Assembly (NCBI RefSeq): GCF_035916755.1
Contig: NZ_JAYWIX010000001.1
Coordinates: 310,001-374,000, forward strand
Length of the DNA stretch: 64,000 nt
Reading direction: 5' to 3'
Source: Rothia sp035916755
GTDB taxonomy: Bacteria > Actinomycetota > Actinomycetes > Actinomycetales > Micrococcaceae
Part shown: piece by piece, positions 1 to 7,790 of the stretch
How positions within the stretch are numbered: position 1 is the stretch's first letter
Layout of the letters: each line of letters starts with the position of its first letter
Made by a program: the position numbers and the translations under genes
Notes under the pieces: generated by a model
The model's database searches: none
Told to the model about the DNA's origin: nothing
What the model saw: only the letters and a program-made list of their open reading frames with translations

Positions 1-15
1 CCCTTAAGGGGAAGG

Positions 16-1641
16 TTACTGCTGTTCGGGGGTGTCCTCGCCCGGGACGTCCGGCTGGCACACTGTGCCGTCCTTGGGAACGGTGCCGTCGACCAGGTAG
101 GCTGTGGTGAGCTCATCGACGCAGGTAGAGCGGCCGGCGAAGGACGCCCCGTGGCCGGTCCCCTCCAAGGTCACAAAGGAGGCCTTCCCCAGCTGACGGG
201 CAAGCTCCTTACCGTGCTGGTAGGGGGTTGCGTGGTCACCGGTGATGCCAATGACCAGCAGGTCGGTTGAAACCTTCGAAGCGTCAAAAGACGTCGTGAT
301 ATCGGTGCCGGTAGCGGGCAAAACCGCACAGTCGAATGCGGTAAACTCCGCCAGCACCTCATCAGTGATCTCGGGGCCGCCAATGAACTCGGGAACACCC
401 ACCTCCTTCATATGCGCCAGCAGGGCTTCAACATCGGGAGTCTTAGGCTGAGACGGGCACACCACCAGCTGCCCGGCAGTATCAATCTCAGCGCTGGTAT
501 GCGCAATCATTTCAGCCAGAGTATCGACAGCGTCCTTATCCCCAGCCTTGGCCTTACCCAGTAGATCCAAGCCGTCCCCCTGTATGACGTCCGGCTCGTA
601 GAGCTGGCTGGTCAGGTAATCACGCAGTTCCAAACCGGTAATCTCGGTACCATCACTGGCCACCAGGGGCTTGTCGGTCAGGGACTTCTGGTAGTCGAGC
701 ATCTCGCGCTCGCTGGTGAAGGGGCAGGTCACAGCTTCACCTTCTAAGGTGGTGAGGCCGGAGCAACGTTCTGCCAGGGCACCCACAGCTTTCGATACCG
801 CCACCATCTGGTCATAATTATGGGTCAGGGCACCCCACTGGGCATTTTCAGCCGAGTCGAGCACCATGCGTCCTGCCTTCTCGGGGAAGAGAGTAGCGTA
901 GGTGGCCCCCAGCATGGTGCCGTAGGAGTAGCCTAGGTAGTCAAGGCGCTCACCCCCGGCCAGGGAGCGGAGCAGCTCCATATCGCGGGCCACCTGGGAG
1001 GTGCCCATGTAGTTGGCAACCTCTGAGCCGGCGGCGCATTCGGCAAGCTGCACGGCGGCAACTTCAGAGTCTGACTCGCATACCACGGGGGAGGACGCCC
1101 CAATACCGCGCGGGTCAAAGCCCCAGAGCTGGTGGCTTTCCAGTACGGGTGCAAAAGAGGGGTCGGTCGCCAGCGACATGGCGTGCTGAATGCCGCCGGC
1201 ACCCGGCCCTCCGGGGTTGGTGAAGAGGGGCATCTGCTGGTCGCTGCCGGTAGAGACGGTGCGGCTGACCGCCAGCTCCACGGTGCGGTTATCGTCCGGA
1301 TCTCCCCAGTTCAGCGGGGCAGTGACGGTGCCGCACTCGTAGTTGGCGTAGTCGAAGCCGGTTTCTTTTAGAAGCTCTTCGTCCTCGGGGGAGAAGCCGC
1401 TGTGTTCGGCGGTGCACTCACCCCAGGCGATGGTCTGCTCGTAGAAGTTTTCAAAGTTTTCCCGCTGCCAGCTGGCCCCGTGAGCGCGGTCGGCCGCGGG
1501 AGTGAGGGCCTGGTCAGAGGGCTGCTGGGCTGAGGGGACGCTGAGGCTACAGCCTGCCAGGGCCAGAGTGCTGGCAGTTAGGACGGCTATGGTGAGGTAG
1601 GCGGCGCGGCGTCGGGCTGGTTGGTGCTGGAGTGTGGTCAC
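16..1641 (-). CDS. Secreted alpha/beta-hydrolase lipoprotein, tripeptidyl aminopeptidase (TAP) type
   Basis: Probable extracellular serine exopeptidase that removes short peptides from the N-termini of oligopeptides. The GTG start at 1641 is preferred because AAAGAAG lies just upstream and a compact lipoprotein signal follows: an Arg-rich n-region, a hydrophobic stretch and a lipobox LAGC. An ATG at 1731 in the same frame would add 30 basic residues in front of the signal, which is less likely. The hydrolase fold shows an oxyanion-loop motif (NPGGPGAGG), a nucleophile elbow GYSYG and a C-terminal GTGHGAS catalytic His in the TAP-like C-terminal domain. At about 541 aa it has the usual family length. 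The gene is monocistronic on the minus strand, and its substrate cannot be told from sequence. Confidence 0.85.
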   Translation of the reverse strand: MTTLQHQPARRRAAYLTIAVLTASTLALAGCSLSVPSAQQPSDQALTPAADRAHGASWQRENFENFYEQTIAWGECTAEHSGFSPEDEELLKETGFDYANYECGTVTAPLNWGDPDDNRTVELAVSRTVSTGSDQQMPLFTNPGGPGAGGIQHAMSLATDPSFAPVLESHQLWGFDPRGIGASSPVVCESDSEVAAVQLAECAAGSEVANYMGTSQVARDMELLRSLAGGERLDYLGYSYGTMLGATYATLFPEKAGRMVLDSAENAQWGALTHNYDQMVAVSKAVGALAERCSGLTTLEGEAVTCPFTSEREMLDYQKSLTDKPLVASDGTEITGLELRDYLTSQLYEPDVIQGDGLDLLGKAKAGDKDAVDTLAEMIAHTSAEIDTAGQLVVCPSQPKTPDVEALLAHMKEVGVPEFIGGPEITDEVLAEFTAFDCAVLPATGTDITTSFDASKVSTDLLVIGITGDHATPYQHGKELARQLGKASFVTLEGTGHGASFAGRSTCVDELTTAYLVDGTVPKDGTVCQPDVPGEDTPEQQ

Positions 1642-1824
1642 GGCTGTCTTCTTTCGACGGTTGAGCCTGTTGCCTGCGCGGCGTGCGGGCTGCGCAGGCA
1701 GCAGGTTGAACCTGGTGAGAATGGTCTTCATGTGTTTGTAAAAACCAGTGTAGTCTCACACCTGTCTTAAGAAATCAGCCGTCAGGATGAACCTGCTCCC
1801 CGCCTACAGGCGGATAAACGGCAA

Positions 1825-3537
1825 CTAGGCCCAGTCCTTCTTGGGGGAGGTGCCGCCGATGCCGGCGTTGAAGGTGTTGGTGGGGTCAAGCTGCTTAAAA
1901 TGCTCTACCATAGCCTCGGGCATGTGGTAGAGACGCCCATAGTTGTGCTCAGCCGGCAGCTTGGCGCCGCGGGCTTCGAGCAGTTCCTGGATATCATCGT
2001 GCAGCTTATGGGGGTCAACGCCCTTCTTAGCGACGTAGTCCTGGTGCATGACGTGGCAGAAGAAGTGGCCGTAGTAGGCGGTAACATCCAGCTGGCTAGC
2101 AATTTCAGGGGGCAGTACTTCTAGCCAGTCCCAGTCATCGCGGCGCAAGGCAACGTCGATGGGGATGAGCTCGCCCAGTTCCTTGCGCTTCATGCTGGCG
2201 TAGCGGGTGGCGGCGCTGGCAGCGCCAAAGCGGTTGAGGTTGGCGCTTTGTGCCTCGTCCGCCGTGCAGATGAAGAAGTCGCCCTCATGCTCGGGAGCTG
2301 CAAAGAAGTCCCTAAGCATGGTTTCAGTCGCCTGCTTCTGGGCCTCACTGACGGTGAGCAGCAGGTGGTGTTCGAAGCGGTCGCGGTAGTCCATCATACG
2401 CTTGGGCAGCTGGCTGGGGACCAGGTCGAAGATGCGCTGGGAGACGGTGTCGGCAAAAGTGGGCCCGATGCCTGGTACTTTACCGAAAACTCCGTTAGCC
2501 CAGGTCTTGAAGGCAAACATACGGGTTTGCAGGGCAGAGCTCATGTATTTGAGGAAGACGAAGGTGTCTTTGCCGTACTTTTCTGCCAGGTCGAAGGCGC
2601 TGCGGCCCATGTACTCACCCGAGATGGGCAGGGGCATATCGGCTTCGAGGAAGATGCGGCGGATTTCTTCGAGCTCGCGGGGGTTATGGGTGCCGATGTA
2701 GAACATGGTGGGGTTCTTCTCGAGCGGGAAGGTGCGGGTTCGCACGGCAAAGACCATGATTTTGCCAGCGGATCCGGATGCCTCAAACAGGTACTCGGGG
2801 TTGGAATTGTAGCGGGCGGGGGTCGGCTCCATCTTGCGCAGGTGGGCTGCGTATTCGGTTTCGCTGCTGTCGGCAGGGGCGGGGGTGACGTCGTCCGCCG
2901 ACCAGGCGCCGCGCTGCAGGCGATCGAGGGCGGTCTCGGGATCGTCGCCCAGGGAGATACCCAGGTGGTTGACCAGCTCGACCTTGCCTTCTTCGGTGAC
3001 GCGGGCGTAGATGGCTTCGCGGGTGAAGGCTGGGCCCTTGCGAATCTGGCTGCCGCCGGAGTTATTGGCGATACCGCCGATGACCGAGGCGCCGATAGAG
3101 GTTGATCCGATCACCGAGTGGGGTTCGCGGCCGTGCGGTGCCAGTTCTTCGGTCAGGTGGGTGAGGGTGGCGCCAGCCAGGGAGATGGCCTCGTGGGCGT
3201 CGTTAATCAGGTGCACCTGGTTGATGAGGTGGGTTGAGATGAGCACGATGGGGCGGTCGTAGTCCTGGAAGCCAGGGCCAGAACCACCGGTCAGACCGGT
3301 GTTAGAGGCCTGGGGGATCACCATGAGGTTGTGGTCGACACAGACCTGGAGGGCCTTCCACATCTGCACCAGGGTGGTGGGGCGCAGAACCGCAAAGAGG
3401 GGGCCGCCGCCGAAGCGATAGCCCTTGCTGAAGGGCATGGTCGCGTGCTCTGCGGTGAGCACATGTTCAGCACCAACGATGTCTTTAAAGGCATCGAGGG
3501 CCTGCTGATGGGCTCCAGGGTTTGCTTGGGCGGTCAT
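1825..3537 (-). CDS. dld: Quinone-dependent D-lactate dehydrogenase (FAD-linked, membrane-associated)
   Basis: Oxidises D-lactate to pyruvate and feeds electrons to quinone. About 570 aa, matching E. coli Dld (about 571). The N-terminal half is a VAO-type FAD-binding domain with a TGLTGGS loop near residue 75 and the GGIANNSGG segment around residue 145. The C-terminal half fits the membrane-binding/lactate domain of the Dld family and ends in FNAGIGGTSP. The start at 3537 is preferred because CAGAAAGAAG precedes it; an upstream in-frame extension to 3654 is Arg/Gly-rich and runs into the preceding gene. A TTGACA at about 3648-3653 overlaps the stop codon of the thiamine fusion gene and may be a -35 box giving this gene its own promoter; the -10 is weak. 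Confidence 0.9.
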   Translation of the reverse strand: MTAQANPGAHQQALDAFKDIVGAEHVLTAEHATMPFSKGYRFGGGPLFAVLRPTTLVQMWKALQVCVDHNLMVIPQASNTGLTGGSGPGFQDYDRPIVLISTHLINQVHLINDAHEAISLAGATLTHLTEELAPHGREPHSVIGSTSIGASVIGGIANNSGGSQIRKGPAFTREAIYARVTEEGKVELVNHLGISLGDDPETALDRLQRGAWSADDVTPAPADSSETEYAAHLRKMEPTPARYNSNPEYLFEASGSAGKIMVFAVRTRTFPLEKNPTMFYIGTHNPRELEEIRRIFLEADMPLPISGEYMGRSAFDLAEKYGKDTFVFLKYMSSALQTRMFAFKTWANGVFGKVPGIGPTFADTVSQRIFDLVPSQLPKRMMDYRDRFEHHLLLTVSEAQKQATETMLRDFFAAPEHEGDFFICTADEAQSANLNRFGAASAATRYASMKRKELGELIPIDVALRRDDWDWLEVLPPEIASQLDVTAYYGHFFCHVMHQDYVAKKGVDPHKLHDDIQELLEARGAKLPAEHNYGRLYHMPEAMVEHFKQLDPTNTFNAGIGGTSPKKDWA

Positions 3538-3650
3538 CTCACTTCTTTCTGTCGGTTGGTACTCCCGTGCGCAGGCTGTGCCGTTGCACCGGGAGGGGCC
3601 GCGCCCCGTGGTAAGGCCCATAGCCATCATCCGCCGCCGACCTAGAGCTG

Positions 3651-5864
3651 TCAAACAGAAAGGGTGCGGCGGTGAGCCTGGTCGAAGAAATGCAGTTCAT
3701 GGGCGGACGCCTGCTGGTAGGCCTGCGCCGCGAGGGAACGGACGCGCGGTGGGGCATCTTCGAGAGCTTCCTCCACGTAGCTGAGGGCCTGCTCGACCGA
3801 GGCTCTAAAATCTGCTGACCCGTACATGCTTAACCAGGCGGTGTAGGGGTGATTGGGGGTGTTGGAGGCGGCGAGAAGTTCACCGATTTCTGCGTAGAGC
3901 CAGTAGCAGGGGAGTACGGCCGCTGCGGCGATAGCGTAGTCCTGTACTCCGGCTGAAGCTGTCAGGAAGTCGGTGTAGGCTCGTGTGACCAGGGACGGGC
4001 CTGCCGAAACGTAGTCAGAGCCCAGCCAGCTCCCGTGGAGTAGGGACTCTACCGTGATGCATTCTACTGCCCCTCGTGCCCAGAAAACCTGCTGCTCGGA
4101 AGTGGGAGCCTTGGCGCTCAAGAGGGCCAGGGCCCGTGAATATTCCTGCAGGTAGAGGGCATCTTGACCCTGGTAGAAAGTGAAATCCTCGGCCGGCAGC
4201 GTTCCATCGGCTAGCTGGCGGATGAAGGGCAGGGTCGTGATGCGCTCCCAGAGGCCGCCGGTCATGTCCCAAAGGGCAGCCGTGTGCGGGCCAGCTGCCG
4301 GAATCAGGGGAGCCGGGGCGGCTGCGTCCGCAAAAGCACCCAGGGGAATCGGGGTGGTATCGGCAGCCGCCGAGCCAGCCCAGAGGTTCCAGAAGTGGTT
4401 AACCGGGCCGTGACCGGCTCCCACCTGCAAGCGGTCGCTGGTGGCGATAGCCCCGTACAGCCAGGCAGTGACCCAGGAGAGGGCCTCTTCAAGACTGTCA
4501 CCCGCCCCTAGACGGGCGGCCAGCGCGGACGATAGGGAACAGCCCGTGCCGTGCGTGTTAGCGGTCGTAAGGCGCTGCCTACTAAAGACCGCCTGGACCC
4601 CGTCAACTGTGACCACCGCATTCCCTGCCTCGGAGCCGGTCAGGTGCCCACTCTTGACGATAACGGCAGCACCGTACCGGGTAGCAACCCGCTGGGCCAT
4701 CTGGCAGGCCTCGTCCCAGGTAGTCGGTGGCTGCTCCTGGGCCAGAATCGCAAGTTCCGGGATATTGGGGGTAAGCACAGTAGCCCGGCGGGAAAAGTCA
4801 CGCAGGGCCTCTTCTGCGGCAGGTTCTAAAAGCCGGTCGCCGCTGGTAGCAATCATCACCGGGTCAAGGACCACAACTTGCTGGGGGTTATCGTCGAGCC
4901 AGGCGGCCACCGTATCGATAATGTCCACCGACCCCAGCATGCCAATTTTGACGGCGTCAATACGCACATCGTCGCTCACCGCATCAAGTTGGGCCCGTAA
5001 AAAGTCGGTGGGTGGAACCTCAATGGCCCGGACCCCCAGGGTATTTTGGGCGACCAGGGCGGTGATAGCGCTCATGCCGTATCCGCCTGCTGCCGCAATG
5101 GATTTGAGGTCAGCTGAAGCACCTGCCCCGCCGCTGGGGTCGGTGCCTGCGATAGACAGAATATTGGGGACGGGGCGAGAGTGCTGGGAGCTCTTTGCCG
5201 TAAAAAGCCCGCGTAACCGAGCAGCGGTTAGCCCCGGCTCAGATGCCCCCATGAGGGCAGAGACCACGCAGATTCCGTTGACCCCGGTGGCAGCGAGTTC
5301 GGCTGCGTTATCAAGCTGAATGCCGCCGATGGCTACACTCGCGATGCCCGCTTCGGCCGCCCGTTGGGCCAGTTCGGTGATACCCGCAATCCCCAGCGCC
5401 GGTGCCGCATCAGGCTTGGTGGGAGTTTCAACCAGTGGGCCCAGGCCCACCACATCGGGGAGCCGAACCCCGGCCGCTGTGCACTCTGCGATACAGCTCT
5501 CTAGCTGGTCGCGGTTCTCAATCGACAGGCCAATCATCAAATGCTCCGGCAGGAGCTGGCGGGCCTGAATATAGGGCATATCGGACTGCCCAATATGCAG
5601 GTGCAGGCCCAACGAGAGAGCAAGCTGCACCCTGTCGTTGACGAAAATTGGCACCCGTCCGCCCACGGCGCGGGCCAGAGCCCGGGCCTGAACTTCAAGC
5701 TTCTCGTCACTCGCCTGCTTATCGCGAAGCTGCACCACGCTGACCCCGCCCTCGATGGCCCGCAGAACGTGGTTGGTCAGGTCTTCTGCAGGCTGAAAGG
5801 ACGGGTCCGTGACCAGGTAGAGCGACCAGTCAACGGATTCGCGCTCGGTAGGGGATACAGTCAT
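3651..5864 (-). CDS. Trifunctional thiamine fusion protein ThiE-ThiD-TenA
   Basis: One 737-aa polypeptide carries three thiamine enzymes. Residues about 1-225 are thiamine phosphate synthase (ThiE; VVQLRDK near the N-terminus, VGLGPLVETPTK). Residues about 235-500 are hydroxymethylpyrimidine (phosphate) kinase (ThiD; SIAGTDPSGGAG and the anion hole HGTGCS). Residues about 530-737 are a TenA/thiaminase II domain with the conserved Cys in LPCYWLYAE and a C-terminal HELHFF Glu, so the TenA catalytic residues look intact. It overlaps thiM by 4 bp, so the two are translationally coupled and controlled by the TPP riboswitch upstream of thiM. Similar fusions are known in corynebacteria. Expected role: salvage of pyrimidine and thiazole moieties to thiamine monophosphate. 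Confidence 0.93.
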   Translation of the reverse strand: MTVSPTERESVDWSLYLVTDPSFQPAEDLTNHVLRAIEGGVSVVQLRDKQASDEKLEVQARALARAVGGRVPIFVNDRVQLALSLGLHLHIGQSDMPYIQARQLLPEHLMIGLSIENRDQLESCIAECTAAGVRLPDVVGLGPLVETPTKPDAAPALGIAGITELAQRAAEAGIASVAIGGIQLDNAAELAATGVNGICVVSALMGASEPGLTAARLRGLFTAKSSQHSRPVPNILSIAGTDPSGGAGASADLKSIAAAGGYGMSAITALVAQNTLGVRAIEVPPTDFLRAQLDAVSDDVRIDAVKIGMLGSVDIIDTVAAWLDDNPQQVVVLDPVMIATSGDRLLEPAAEEALRDFSRRATVLTPNIPELAILAQEQPPTTWDEACQMAQRVATRYGAAVIVKSGHLTGSEAGNAVVTVDGVQAVFSRQRLTTANTHGTGCSLSSALAARLGAGDSLEEALSWVTAWLYGAIATSDRLQVGAGHGPVNHFWNLWAGSAAADTTPIPLGAFADAAAPAPLIPAAGPHTAALWDMTGGLWERITTLPFIRQLADGTLPAEDFTFYQGQDALYLQEYSRALALLSAKAPTSEQQVFWARGAVECITVESLLHGSWLGSDYVSAGPSLVTRAYTDFLTASAGVQDYAIAAAAVLPCYWLYAEIGELLAASNTPNHPYTAWLSMYGSADFRASVEQALSYVEEALEDAPPRVRSLAAQAYQQASAHELHFFDQAHRRTLSV

Positions 5865-6736
5865 GCCTGCCCACCTGCCTTCAGCTCCCGCAGGCTGACC
5901 TGCCCAAGGATCTGCTCAGCACTCAGCTCAGCCAGGGCATCGAGCCAGGCGACCGCGAAGGAACCGGGCTTGGCAGCATAAAGACTTCCGGCAACTGAAC
6001 CTGCAGCTGCCGTATGGGCATGGGCAGCAACCACAGCATCGTGGCGGTCTAGACCCGCTGCCAGAGCTGCCCCGGCATAGGCAGCGACCAGGGCTCCTAA
6101 GAAACAGCCGGTTCCAATCACCTGGGCCATGGTGGGGTGCCCACCTTCTACCGCTGTTACCCGGTCGCCGGTGATAATGTAATCAACCGCCCCGCTCATA
6201 GCAACCGTGGCGCCGGTCTGCTGACTGAGCGCGCGGGCTGCGGCGAGTACGTCCTTAGCCTTATCGGTTGCATCTACCCCGCGTCCGCCCTGGCTGCTGC
6301 CAGCCAGCACTCCAATCTCTGAGGCGTTACCTCGAATCGCGGCGGGGGAGAGCTGCACGACCTCCCGGTAGAAAGCGGTACGGGCGGTGAGGGCGCCAGC
6401 GGCAACGGGGTCAAGCACCCAGGGGGTTCCCGCGTCCTTGGCTCCGGCAATGGCCTGGCGCATTCCCTCGTACTGTTCGGCGCTGGGGGTGCCACCGTTG
6501 ACCAGCACGCCGGTAGCAATCCGGGCAAAATCGTAGGACTCAGCCGGCGTATCGCACATAGCCGGGGCAGCACCTGCCGCCAGCAGGGCGTTGGCCGTGA
6601 TGTTACTGACCACAGCGTTGGTCAGGCACTGCACTAAAGGCGTGGTAGTTCGCACCGCAGTGATTGCTGCAAGGACGGCGGTGCTTGAGTCAGAGGACGC
6701 ATCGAGGCGCGCAGAAATAGAGGCATGCTCCTGCAT
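5861..6736 (-). CDS. thiM: Hydroxyethylthiazole kinase
   Basis: Phosphorylates hydroxyethylthiazole for thiamine phosphate synthesis. At 291 aa it has family length and the ribokinase-like signatures: VQCLTNAVVSNITAN near the N-terminus, the VLDPVAAGA segment, and the VIGTGCFLGA anion-hole/catalytic Cys motif. First gene of the thiM/thiE-thiD-tenA operon. Its ATG lies three bases after the TPP riboswitch, whose last bases (GAAGGGA) also serve as the Shine-Dalgarno. No thiC or thiG is seen nearby, so the operon points to salvage rather than de novo synthesis. Confidence 0.95.
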   Translation of the reverse strand: MQEHASISARLDASSDSSTAVLAAITAVRTTTPLVQCLTNAVVSNITANALLAAGAAPAMCDTPAESYDFARIATGVLVNGGTPSAEQYEGMRQAIAGAKDAGTPWVLDPVAAGALTARTAFYREVVQLSPAAIRGNASEIGVLAGSSQGGRGVDATDKAKDVLAAARALSQQTGATVAMSGAVDYIITGDRVTAVEGGHPTMAQVIGTGCFLGALVAAYAGAALAAGLDRHDAVVAAHAHTAAAGSVAGSLYAAKPGSFAVAWLDALAELSAEQILGQVSLRELKAGGQA

Positions 6737-6739
6737 GGG

Positions 6740-6828
6740 TTTCCCTTCGCTAGTTCTAACTAGAGCAGGTTCAGTGGGTGTGTTCTCAGCCCCGTCCGCC
6801 CGAAAAGAATCGGCAGTAAGGGCACCCC
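6740..6828 (-). promoter_or_regulatory. TPP riboswitch (THI element) controlling thiM
   Basis: Read on the minus strand, the segment starts with GGGGTGCCC and contains GGCTGAGA, ACCCACTGAACCTG, and a stem with CTAGTTAGAACTAG, ending in GCGAAGGGA. These are the hallmark conserved blocks of the TPP aptamer in the correct order. The 3' P1 strand carries the Shine-Dalgarno and ends three bases before the thiM ATG. TPP binding would therefore hide the ribosome-binding site directly, with no separate expression platform visible. Confidence 0.95.
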
Positions 6829-6846
6829 AAACCAGTTGTAAGGTTC

Positions 6847-6875
6847 ATGCTAACAAGCAGGTCGGTGGGTGACAA
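6847..6875 (-). promoter_or_regulatory. Promoter of the thiM operon
   Basis: On the minus strand, TTGTCA (6870-6875), a 17-base spacer and TAGCAT (6847-6852). Transcription would start around 6840, just upstream of the first riboswitch base. Confidence 0.6.
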
Positions 6876-6922
6876 GGTATAACTTCTGTATTACGGCCCC
6901 ACCGGGCTTGCCAGGAGGGCTC

Positions 6923-7627
6923 TTACCAGCCCCGCTCCTTCCACTTAGGCAGCTGGGGGCGTTCCTTGCCTAGGATGGTGGAGTCGCCGTGGCCCGGCAG
7001 CACCAGGGTGTTATCGTCAAAGCGGCCGAAGATACGCTCTGAAACATCGGTAAAGAGCTGCTCAAAGTCCTGGGGAGAGTTGGTCTTGCCCACCCCGCCC
7101 GGGAAGAGCGAATCCCCGGTGAACAGCAGAACCCGCTCACCGGCGTCCGCGCCCTCAGATACCCGCAGGGTCAGGGCAATTGAACCCGGGGTATGTCCGC
7201 GCAGGGCAATCACCTCAAGCTCAATGCCGGCTAAGGTCAGGCGCTCGCCGCCCACCAGACGTTCTTCAATCTCTACGCCTTCCTGCTCAGCGATAGCTTC
7301 AGCATCGGGGGCGCCGCAGTAGGTTACCGGGTCCCAGGCCTCAACAGCCTCGGGCAGGGCTCGGATGTGATCCCAGTGGGAATGGGTGGTCACCAGGGCG
7401 CGGACGCCAGCCCCCGCATGGTCGTGGGCAGCGGAGGAGTCGGCGGCGGCAGCCTGCTGGACGAAAGTGCTGATGGCGGGAAAATCGTCCGCGGCGTCAA
7501 TCAGCACCTGCCCACCGCTTGCCCGGTGGGTCAGCAGGTAGACGTTGTTTTCCATCTCCGATACTGCAATGGACCGCACGGTCAGGGCATCGGACTCAAA
7601 AATCAGGGTATTGGCTAGGTCACTCAT
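6923..7627 (-). CDS. Metallo-beta-lactamase fold hydrolase, glyoxalase II-like
   Basis: A 234-aa hydrolase of the MBL superfamily. The metal-binding motif THSHWDH (HxHxDH) is seen around residue 82, followed by the RGHTPGS His, a FTGDSLFPGGVGKT Asp and the LPGHGDST His, so both metal sites look complete. Many actinobacteria carry a protein of this type beside uvrA, as here, where it is divergent. Probable role is hydrolysis of a thioester or related metabolite; the substrate is unknown. Confidence 0.85.
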   Translation of the reverse strand: MSDLANTLIFESDALTVRSIAVSEMENNVYLLTHRASGGQVLIDAADDFPAISTFVQQAAAADSSAAHDHAGAGVRALVTTHSHWDHIRALPEAVEAWDPVTYCGAPDAEAIAEQEGVEIEERLVGGERLTLAGIELEVIALRGHTPGSIALTLRVSEGADAGERVLLFTGDSLFPGGVGKTNSPQDFEQLFTDVSERIFGRFDDNTLVLPGHGDSTILGKERPQLPKWKERGW

Positions 7628-7654
7628 GGCCCCATTCTATGCTCTCACCCCGCA

Positions 7655-7710
7655 TTTGTACCACGCCCTGCCCGTTTAAAGACCCTAGAATGAGCCGGGC
7701 GCGGTACAAA
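7655..7710. repeat. 56-bp palindromic intergenic element, copy 1
   Basis: The ends are TTTGTACC and GGTACAAA, exact inverses, and inside them CGCCCTGCCC faces a GC-rich GCCGGGCGC arm. A second element of exactly the same length and with almost the same first 23 bases lies at 57210-57265. This copy sits between the divergent MBL-hydrolase and uvrA genes, about 80 bp before uvrA. There is no T-tract, so it is not an obvious terminator. Confidence 0.75.
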
Positions 7711-7790
7711 CCGGGAGGAGCTGGCACTTTCATCGGCCACTCAAAGCCTATAGAATATATCTTCGAAACATTCTCTTAGATAGGTGACTC

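Noticed and set aside
2248..3105. 285-codon open frame on the plus strand inside dld
   Set aside because: It lies antisense to a clear FAD-dependent dehydrogenase, has Gly/Val-rich composition typical of antisense frames in high-GC genes, and no RBS or known motif.
4441..5319. 292-codon plus-strand frame inside the thiamine fusion gene
   Set aside because: Low complexity Ser/Ala/Thr; antisense to ThiD and ThiE motifs.
7745..7790. Full LexA box upstream of uvrA
   Set aside because: Only one half (TTCGAA) is present; the second half has too many mismatches.
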